From Uliginosibacterium gangwonense DSM 18521 (lineage in GTDB: Bacteria; Pseudomonadota; Gammaproteobacteria; Burkholderiales; Rhodocyclaceae), in NCBI RefSeq assembly GCF_000373965.1, contig NZ_KB892846.1, positions 304,861 through 368,860 of the forward strand: DNA of 64,000 bases. The letters are read 5' to 3'. The position numbers were made by a program, and so were the translations under genes. This document shows, piece after piece, positions 58,692 to 64,000 of the stretch (positions within the stretch are counted from its first letter, which is position 1; each line of letters opens with the position of its first letter). The notes under the pieces are model-generated. The model did no database searches. It was given only the letters and a program-made list of their open reading frames with translations, and had not been told where the DNA came from.

Positions 58692-58859
58692 ATGGCCAAA
58701 GGCGGTCGTGAAAAGATTAAGCTGGAATCCACTGCGGGTACCGGCCACTTCTATACCACCAACAAGAACAAGCGTACTACTCCAGGGAAGCTGGAGTTTA
58801 CCAAGTACGACCCGGTGGTTCGCAAGCACGTGCTGTATAAGGAAACCAAGCTCAAGTAA
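58692..58859 (+). CDS. rpmG: 50S ribosomal protein L33
   Basis: 55 residues starting [20 protein letters not shown] and ending [11 protein letters not shown], the Cys-less (zinc-independent) form of L33. Starts 34 bp after rpmB behind CGGAGATCAA. Too short for a usual ORF cut-off but unmistakable by sequence and by its place beside rpmB. A terminator follows. Confidence 0.96.
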   Translation: MAKGGREKIKLESTAGTGHFYTTNKNKRTTPGKLEFTKYDPVVRKHVLYKETKLK

Positions 58860-58920
58860 GGGCTTGTGCGCGGCGCGCCCGCGCAAGACCTCAAGGTTGG
58901 TTCCGACCCCTGTTGTAGTA

Positions 58921-58947
58921 AAAAGGCTCGCATTGCGGGCCTTTTTT
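58921..58947 (+). terminator. Terminator of rpmB-rpmG
   Basis: Stem GGCTCGC-att-GCGGGCC (one G-U pair) followed by a T-run of six. Confidence 0.9.
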
Positions 58948-58992
58948 ATTTTCAACGCGCCCTGCGCCTCGTTTTTTTGACAGCCCCACGCC

Positions 58993-60069
58993 ATGACGCA
59001 TCCAGCTACTGAAAACCTGAACATCGCTTCGTTCGACGCAATGCCTTCACCTGCGGATATCAAGCGCCGCATCCCCCTTTCTGAAAACGCTGCTGCCACG
59101 GTTCTGGAAGGTCGGCAGACGATCATGCGGATTCTGGACCGCCAAGACCCACGCCCGATCATCATCATCGGCCCCTGCTCAATCCACGACCCTATTGCCG
59201 GATTGGATTACGCCCGTCGCCTCAAGAAACTGGCGGATGAAGTGGCCGATACGCTGTACGTAGTGATGCGCGTGTACTTTGAAAAACCCCGTACCACCAC
59301 CGGCTGGAAGGGGTTCATCAACGACCCGCACATGGATGACTCCTTCCATATTGAGGAAGGCATGGAGCGCGGCCGCAAATTCCTGCTGGATGTCGCCGAA
59401 ATCGGCGTGCCCGCCGCGACCGAAACGCTCGACCCCATCGCCCCGCAATACTATGGCGACCTGATCAGCTGGGCCGCCATTGGCGCCCGTACCACCGAGT
59501 CGCAGACCCACCGTGAGATTGCCTCCGGATTGTCGACCCCGGTCGGCTTCAAGAACGGCACCGATGGTTCGCTGGAAGCGGCCGTCAACGGCATCCTCTC
59601 TGCCTCGCGCCCGCACAGCTTCCTGGGGCTGAGCGAGGAAGGCCAATCCTGCATCGTGCGCACCCGTGGCAACCGCTACAGCCACATCGTGCTGCGTGGC
59701 GGTGGTGGGCGCCCGAACTACGATACCGTTTCCGTGTCGCTGGCCGAGCAGTTGCTCACCAAGGCCAAGCTACCGCAGAACGTCATCATCGACTGCTCCC
59801 ACGCCAATTCCTGGAAGAAGCCGGAATACCAGCCCTTGGTGCTCAAGGACGTGGTGCATCAAATCCGCGAAGGCAGCCCCTCGATTGTCGGCGTGATGAT
59901 CGAAAGCTTCATTGAAGAAGGCAGCCAGCCCATCCCGGAAGACCTCAGCAAGCTGCGTTACGGCTGTTCGGTCACCGACGGCTGCGTGGGCTGGGAGACG
60001 ACTGAAGACATGCTGCGCAAGGCTCACGCCGCGCTCAAGGATGTGGTCGCCGCCCGCGCCAAGCGCTAA
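58993..60069 (+). CDS. aroG: 3-deoxy-7-phosphoheptulonate synthase (type I DAHP synthase)
   Basis: 358 residues. First shikimate-pathway enzyme, joining PEP and erythrose-4-phosphate. Marks: IIIGPCSIHDPIAGLDYARR, MRVYFEKPRTTTGWKGFIND, TLDPIAPQYYGDLISWAAIG with GARTTESQTHREIASGL, FKNGTDGSLEAAVN, IDCSHANSWKK (metal-binding His region) and the C-terminal YGCSVTDGCVGWETTEDML. Which feedback inhibitor (Phe, Tyr, Trp) it obeys cannot be read by eye, so aroG is the generic choice. Starts 46 bp after the rpmG terminator. Confidence 0.95.
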   Translation: MTHPATENLNIASFDAMPSPADIKRRIPLSENAAATVLEGRQTIMRILDRQDPRPIIIIGPCSIHDPIAGLDYARRLKKLADEVADTLYVVMRVYFEKPRTTTGWKGFINDPHMDDSFHIEEGMERGRKFLLDVAEIGVPAATETLDPIAPQYYGDLISWAAIGARTTESQTHREIASGLSTPVGFKNGTDGSLEAAVNGILSASRPHSFLGLSEEGQSCIVRTRGNRYSHIVLRGGGGRPNYDTVSVSLAEQLLTKAKLPQNVIIDCSHANSWKKPEYQPLVLKDVVHQIREGSPSIVGVMIESFIEEGSQPIPEDLSKLRYGCSVTDGCVGWETTEDMLRKAHAALKDVVAARAKR

Positions 60070-60102
60070 GAACCTATTCATTCATATCTGGAGAATATTA
60101 CG

Positions 60103-61341
60103 ATGCCCCTGATCCAGCCCTTCAAGGCGCTGCGCCCCGCCTCTGGCCGAGCAGCCGAGATCATCGCCCCACCGTATGATGTGCTGTCTTCCGTCGAAGC
60201 CCGCGCCCGCGCCGCAGGTAAGCCATGGAGCTTCCTGCACATCTCCAAGCCGGAGATCGATCTGCCTGCTGGCACCGACCTGTACTCCCCGGCGGTTTAC
60301 GCCAAAGCCGCAGAGAACCTGCAAAAGATGCTCGACGCAGGCGTGATCGCCCGTGACGAACAGCCCTGCTACTACGTCTATCGGATCGTGATGGGCAGCC
60401 ACGTGCAAACCGGCTTTGTTGCAGCGGCTTCGGTGATCGAATACGACAACAACCGCATCAAGCGCCACGAATTCACCCGCCCGGACAAGGAAGATGACCG
60501 CGTCCGCCAGATCGAAGCGCTCAACGCCCAGACCGGCCCAGTATTCCTCGCCTACCCTGCAGCGCCGGCCATTGACGATATTCTTGCTGCCACCGTAACC
60601 GGTACGCCGGACGCTGACGCGACGGCAGATGACGGCATCCGCCACACCCTGTGGGTGATTCGTGATGCCGCTACGATTGCCGCAATCAGCAAGCATTTTG
60701 AGGCGCTTCCCGCGCTCTACATCGCCGATGGCCACCACCGCTCTGCGGCAGCTTCCCGCGTCGCCGCAGCCCGCCGTAGCGCCAATCACCACCATACGGG
60801 CGACGAGCCTTACAACTACTTCCTCTCGGTGATCTTCCCGGATCACGCCCTCAAGATTCTGGACTACAACCGCGTGGTCTGTGATCTGAACGGGCTCTCC
60901 AAGGAAGAGTTGATCGCCAGGATCAGCCAAGCCTACACCGTGCAGGCCGTACCCAGCCAACACAAGCCCACCGTGTATGGCGAGGTCGGCATGTACCTGC
61001 CCGGCCAGTGGTACAAGCTCAACATCAAGCCCGAACTGATCCCCGCTGACCCCGTTGCCCGCCTGGACGTGAGCCTACTCACCGAGCACGTGCTCACCCC
61101 CGTGCTCGGTATTGCCGACCTGCGCCGCGACAAGCGCATCGACTTCGTCGGCGGCATCCGTGGCCTGCCGGAACTGGAAAAGCGCGTCAACAGTGGCGAG
61201 ATGGCCGTTGCCTTCGCCATGTTCGCCACCACCATGCACGACCTGATGTCGGTCGCGGACTCCGGCCAGGTCATGCCGCCCAAATCCACGTGGTTTGAGC
61301 CGAAGCTTGCCGATGGCATGGCCTCACATGTGATTGACTGA
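60103..61341 (+). CDS. DUF1015 family protein
   Basis: 412 residues. Starts MPLIQPFKALRPASGRAAEI, followed by APPYDVLSSVEARARAAGK, then ADGHHRSAAASRVAAARRSA in the middle and FVGGIRGLPELEKRVNSGEM near the end. This is the DUF1015 pattern (APPYDV and the DGHHR motif) of unknown function; the conserved Asp/His suggest phosphate or metal chemistry. In many genomes it neighbours amino acid biosynthesis genes; here it follows aroG by 33 bp, so cotranscription is likely. Terminator follows. Confidence 0.93.
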   Translation: MPLIQPFKALRPASGRAAEIIAPPYDVLSSVEARARAAGKPWSFLHISKPEIDLPAGTDLYSPAVYAKAAENLQKMLDAGVIARDEQPCYYVYRIVMGSHVQTGFVAAASVIEYDNNRIKRHEFTRPDKEDDRVRQIEALNAQTGPVFLAYPAAPAIDDILAATVTGTPDADATADDGIRHTLWVIRDAATIAAISKHFEALPALYIADGHHRSAAASRVAAARRSANHHHTGDEPYNYFLSVIFPDHALKILDYNRVVCDLNGLSKEELIARISQAYTVQAVPSQHKPTVYGEVGMYLPGQWYKLNIKPELIPADPVARLDVSLLTEHVLTPVLGIADLRRDKRIDFVGGIRGLPELEKRVNSGEMAVAFAMFATTMHDLMSVADSGQVMPPKSTWFEPKLADGMASHVID

Positions 61342-61362
61342 GCCACTCTGCACCACCCGTAC

Positions 61363-61390
61363 AAAGCCGACCTCATGGGTCGGCTTTTTT
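61363..61390 (+). terminator. Terminator after the DUF1015 gene
   Basis: Stem AAAGCCGACC-tcat-GGGTCGGCTTT followed by T-rich sequence. Confidence 0.93.
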
Positions 61391-61541
61391 ATTTTTGTCA
61401 CGGGTCTCGGATAACCACAGGCGCCATCCAGTCATGCCTACGTGTTTGTCGGCTTTGTAGATGCCCTGCTATGATAAATACTGATCATATACGCAACAAT
61501 TGCGTACTCTACTCCGCCACTTAACTAACTCCATAGTTCAA

Positions 61542-62321
61542 ATGCATTCCATGGTCAACATCGAAACTCACATTTGGAAAAACCTGCACGCAGATATTCA
61601 TCTAGGTAAGCACGAGATTTCTATGTACCACTACAGCCATTCGGTAATTCAACCTGCACTAGAGAGACTCACTGCAAAGATCGCCGAACTGCAACTCCAA
61701 TCACAAGAAGATATAAGCCTTTGCTTTGTCTTGTCGGATATGGAACCATTGAAATCACTGACCATCCAGTCATTTGCACTTGCTATCCAATCCCTATTCG
61801 AAAGAAGCTTCCGGCAATACCTGATCTCATGCGCTCATGAGTTAAAATGGGAAACAAAGAACATAGACAAAAAACTTATCACTGGCAAATGGCCCGACTT
61901 ACAAGAGGCATTCCTCAAACTCAAAGGAATTGACCTGCGCTCGTTCGACAGTTATAAGATGCTTGATTGCCTGCAGCTACTCGGTAACGCCTGTCGCCAC
62001 GGCGACGGCCCCTCTCTAGAAACATTAGCACAGAAACACCCCGAATTCTGGATAGAGCCTCATCAAGCAAATCCATTACCTCCCTTGGGATTCCTACGTC
62101 CAGAAATCCCACCTCAGCCTAAAAGAAAAATTAGCGACATAGCGCTATCTGAAGATCATTTGCATGCCTTTGTAAACGCCATAATATGGTTTTGGAATGA
62201 TCACGAATACATTTACATTAACAGCATTTCAAGCAAAAATCCTCACATTTCCCAAACACTTGCCAAGATGCGAAAAGCACGTGCGAATCGATCACCATGC
62301 AAACCAACGAATATAGTCTGA
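61542..62321 (+). CDS. Low-GC hypothetical protein with HEPN-like C-terminal segment
   Basis: About 259 residues from the ATG at 61542; ATG 61551 and a TTG at 61500 are alternatives, none with a strong ribosome site. Composition is low-GC, with many A/T-ending codons, in contrast to neighbours. Mainly helical, no signal peptide. QLLGNACRHGDGPSLETLAQ (about residues 155-175) resembles the R-x4-6-H core of HEPN ribonuclease-like domains. This is a weak, motif-level suggestion. No antitoxin gene is adjacent. The gene is alone between two terminator-bounded regions and may have been acquired. Confidence 0.65.
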   Translation: MHSMVNIETHIWKNLHADIHLGKHEISMYHYSHSVIQPALERLTAKIAELQLQSQEDISLCFVLSDMEPLKSLTIQSFALAIQSLFERSFRQYLISCAHELKWETKNIDKKLITGKWPDLQEAFLKLKGIDLRSFDSYKMLDCLQLLGNACRHGDGPSLETLAQKHPEFWIEPHQANPLPPLGFLRPEIPPQPKRKISDIALSEDHLHAFVNAIIWFWNDHEYIYINSISSKNPHISQTLAKMRKARANRSPCKPTNIV

Positions 62322-62403
62322 TGCATCGGATAATAAAATACTCACCTTCAGCAAAACAAAACGTCCTTAATCATTGGACAAGGCCTACTGCCTACCACGT
62401 CAA

Positions 62404-63324
62404 TCAGAGCAGCGAATAGCTGGCATTTGCATTACCCAATTGCGCGGGGGTCAGCTGCACAGTTGCCGTTGTGCCATCGACATAATTCACGGTAATCGTG
62501 AATTGTGATGTGGATGATTGAAGGATGCTGGTCGGTACGATGTAGAAATTTTCGATACTGCTGTCAAAGGCAAAACCACCTTGAACCGTGGTATCGCCTA
62601 CCCCCTGGTAGCTGATGGAAGATACGGCAGTTGCAGGGTTACGCACCTGGATGCGTGACCACCAGACGCTGCTGCCATCTTTAACATACAGCGAGGGGGC
62701 ACCATCCGACACGCCACTTACGCCCTTGCAAGAAACGAAGCGCCACTGCCCGGTATAGCGCCCAAAGCCATCCACCATGACCTGCCCTGGAGCGGAGCCC
62801 CCCAGGTCGATACCGCAATTGGCATCTGCGCACTTGTCCATAATGCGCACAGTCACCGTCTTGAGCCCTTGCGAAGTGAGTACGGTCGTCTGTGCGCACT
62901 GCCCACAACTTTTGCCGCCTTGCCATTGCCCCAGGCCATCGCCGGAAGCCACGTTGACGTTGATGGCTGCATAATACATGACGTTGGTGGAGCCGTAGTT
63001 GCAGGCACCACCGTTGCTGGCGCTCGTACTGTATTCAGTCACATTACCCAATCCGCCTGTACTGGATACGCTAGGCGACACAGGCGTTGCCGCATTGCAC
63101 ACACCAGAACATGTTGCAGGAAGGCTGCTCCCCGCGCTCGCGGCACTGGAAACACTACCTTGGCTGCCGGAACTCCCCCCCGCACTGCTGGAAGCGCTCC
63201 CACCACTGCTTCCCCCGCCACCGCACCCCACAAGCACAGCGAACCACAGCGCCAAACCGACACTCATCCACCACTTTTGCGGTTTGCTCTGCATATCCAT
63301 ATCGACGCGTAAAGGCATTTTCAT
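62404..63324 (-). CDS. Bacterial expansin lipoprotein
   Basis: 306 residues from the ATG at 63324 behind CGGAGGCCCG. Lipoprotein signal with lipobox LVGC (C34), then a Ser/Gly-rich linker to about residue 75. The first expansin domain (double-psi barrel) has GNVTEYSTSASNGGACNYG, MYYAAINVNVASGDGLGQWQ, SCGQCAQTTV, VTVRIMDKCADANCGIDLGG and DGFGRYTGQWRFVSC. The second, CBM63-like domain starts near YVKDGSSVWWSRIQVRNPAT. Expansins loosen plant cell walls without hydrolysis. The surface-exposed Trp/Tyr patch and conserved Asp are readable. With the pectinesterase it indicates plant-wall interaction. Confidence 0.92.
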   Translation of the reverse strand: MKMPLRVDMDMQSKPQKWWMSVGLALWFAVLVGCGGGGSSGGSASSSAGGSSGSQGSVSSAASAGSSLPATCSGVCNAATPVSPSVSSTGGLGNVTEYSTSASNGGACNYGSTNVMYYAAINVNVASGDGLGQWQGGKSCGQCAQTTVLTSQGLKTVTVRIMDKCADANCGIDLGGSAPGQVMVDGFGRYTGQWRFVSCKGVSGVSDGAPSLYVKDGSSVWWSRIQVRNPATAVSSISYQGVGDTTVQGGFAFDSSIENFYIVPTSILQSSTSQFTITVNYVDGTTATVQLTPAQLGNANASYSLL

Positions 63325-63554
63325 CGGGCCTCCGAAAAAACGTGCTGTAAAAATAAGGATTTGCAATACCCGCTCTATTGCAATTAAGGCAGCAAATGTC
63401 ACCTGTGCCGTTTTTTACTATAGCACTGACATATGCATCAACTAGACTTGAGGTGCCGAATGGAGGGATATTAGAATCTGCGCCAGATGCACGATTCAAA
63501 TCAACGACTTGGTGGCGGTGAGTTAACCGCCCCGGCAAAATACATGCAAATTTG

Positions 63555-63577
63555 ATTTGTATGCGATGGATACAAAT
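63555..63577. promoter_or_regulatory. Inverted repeat, possible operator upstream of expansin
   Basis: ATTTGTAT-GCGATGG-ATACAAAT: 8-bp perfect arms with a 7-bp spacer, about 230 bp upstream of the expansin ATG. The symmetry fits a GntR- or LacI-type operator. No adjacent regulator gene. Confidence 0.4.
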
Positions 63578-63650
63578 GGCATCCATCCTGGCGGCCAACC
63601 AGAGGGAAGACCTCGACCAAGGCCGCGTACCTTGAAGGAGAAGTGAACCA

Positions 63651-63680
63651 AAAAAAAGCCCGTGCATGACACGGGCTTGA
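63651..63680 (-). terminator. Terminator of the gene at the right edge
   Basis: Stem AAGCCCGTG/CACGGGCTT (inner loop catga) with a seven-A run on the plus strand, giving a U-run on the minus strand. Lies about 185 bp after the stop of the partial gene. Confidence 0.88.
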
Positions 63681-63865
63681 AAAAGCTGACGCGGAAGTCG
63701 TCAACTGTGAGGACGGAAATACAGGGGGGAAAGCTTGGACGCTACGGAACGCCCCGCAACGCCATTGTGTGCACTTTCCCGTTATTCTTTGCGAGCGGTG
63801 CGCCGCTCTTTATGATGCTTAGCGCAAAGGGCCATTGGTAATGACCCTGCCCCAGTCATAGCTTG

Positions 63866-64000
63866 TTAGAATTCCTTCACGAAACCCGCGCGGGTATAGG
63901 TTGCATCAACCTTGCTGAAGCTGCCAATGAAGCCAGCCTTGGTGCCATCGTAGCCACCGGACACCGTGCCTTGGTTGCGGGCGAAGTCATCCTTCTGCCA
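63866..64000 (-). CDS. 3' end of an unidentified protein (partial)
   Basis: The last 44 codons plus TAA run off the right edge. The encoded end includes ARNQGTVSGGYDGTKAGFIG and finishes VKEF. It is beta-rich and Gly-rich with a final Phe, as in some outer-membrane beta-barrel or carbohydrate-binding proteins, but I do not recognise a family. Codon use matches the neighbourhood. A terminator follows at 63651-63680. Confidence 0.7.
   Translation of the reverse strand, partial: WQKDDFARNQGTVSGGYDGTKAGFIGSFSKVDATYTRAGFVKEF

Larger units (their letters stand above)
63325..63865. other. Intergenic region upstream of the expansin gene
   Basis: About 540 bp without a credible gene. It contains the inverted repeat at 63555-63577 and the terminator of the gene that enters from the right. 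An AT-rich stretch at about 63360-63470 may hold the expansin promoter. Confidence 0.4.

Overview
The window is 64 kb of a chromosome from a diazotrophic betaproteobacterium, most like the Rhodocyclales (Azoarcus/Uliginosibacterium-type). This is inferred from gene content and order: rpsU-yqeY-dnaG-rpoD followed by a CAU tRNA, rpsF-priB-rpsR-rplI-dnaB, an H-NS-family protein with the C-terminal AT-hook-like core, and a NifA/sigma-54 nif regulon with nifHDKT, a ferredoxin, a NafY-type protein and cowN. No phage, IS element, CRISPR array or rRNA operon was found.

Layout. 0.3-6 kb: small hypothetical, periplasmic and Sel1-repeat proteins, then an H-NS-like gene. 6-13.2 kb: housekeeping block (folB, plsY, tsaD, rpsU, yqeY, dnaG, rpoD, tRNA). 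13.2-18.9 kb: gene-poor segment with a 174-bp inverted-repeat element, a TM2-pilin hybrid protein, a lipoprotein, a chemoreceptor and a DsbA-family protein. 19-32.2 kb: nitrogen fixation island in two NifA/sigma-54 units. Unit 1 is nifB, ferredoxin, nifO-like and draG. Unit 2 is nifH, nifD, nifK, nifT, ferredoxin, nafY, a small unknown, cowN and a quinone reductase. draT diverges from nifH, and three membrane-protein genes lie between draG and draT. 32.24-33 kb: a gene-free array of five identically sized DnaA-box pairs, followed by a HAD hydrolase gene broken twice. 33.7-37.4 kb: TM2/DUF2752 proteins, a pectinesterase lipoprotein and an Imm51-like gene. 37.7-46.5 kb: mutS, a response regulator with degenerate GGDEF, a quinone reductase, HDOD, mutL and rsuA. 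46.7-54 kb: a TonB-like protein, SirB2, dnaB, the rplI-rpsR-priB-rpsF operon, a PAS chemoreceptor and a diguanylate cyclase. 54-61.4 kb: alpha-E/ATP-grasp pair, coaBC, radC, rpmB-rpmG, a DAHP synthase and a DUF1015 protein. 61.5-64 kb: a low-GC unknown gene, an expansin lipoprotein and the 3' end of an unidentified gene.

How it works together. The nif genes supply the two structural components of Mo-nitrogenase (NifH, NifDK), the first FeMo-co step (NifB), electron carriers, a cofactor chaperone (NafY type), CO protection (CowN) and post-translational switching of NifH by DraT/DraG. The target arginine is present in NifH. NifA sites (TGT-N10-ACA) and -24/-12 elements are readable upstream of nifB and nifH. 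nifA, nifE, nifN, nifU, nifS and nifV are not in the window. Pectinesterase and expansin, both predicted lipoproteins with Ser/Gly linkers, suggest a life on plant cell wall material.

The most unusual structure is the DnaA-box array at 32.3-33.0 kb. Five 35-bp units, each TTRTCCACA-N18-inverted GGGGA box, alternate at 196/124/195/123 bp with an AT-rich stretch in the middle. It resembles a replication origin or a DnaA-titration locus and is far from any dnaA gene in this window.
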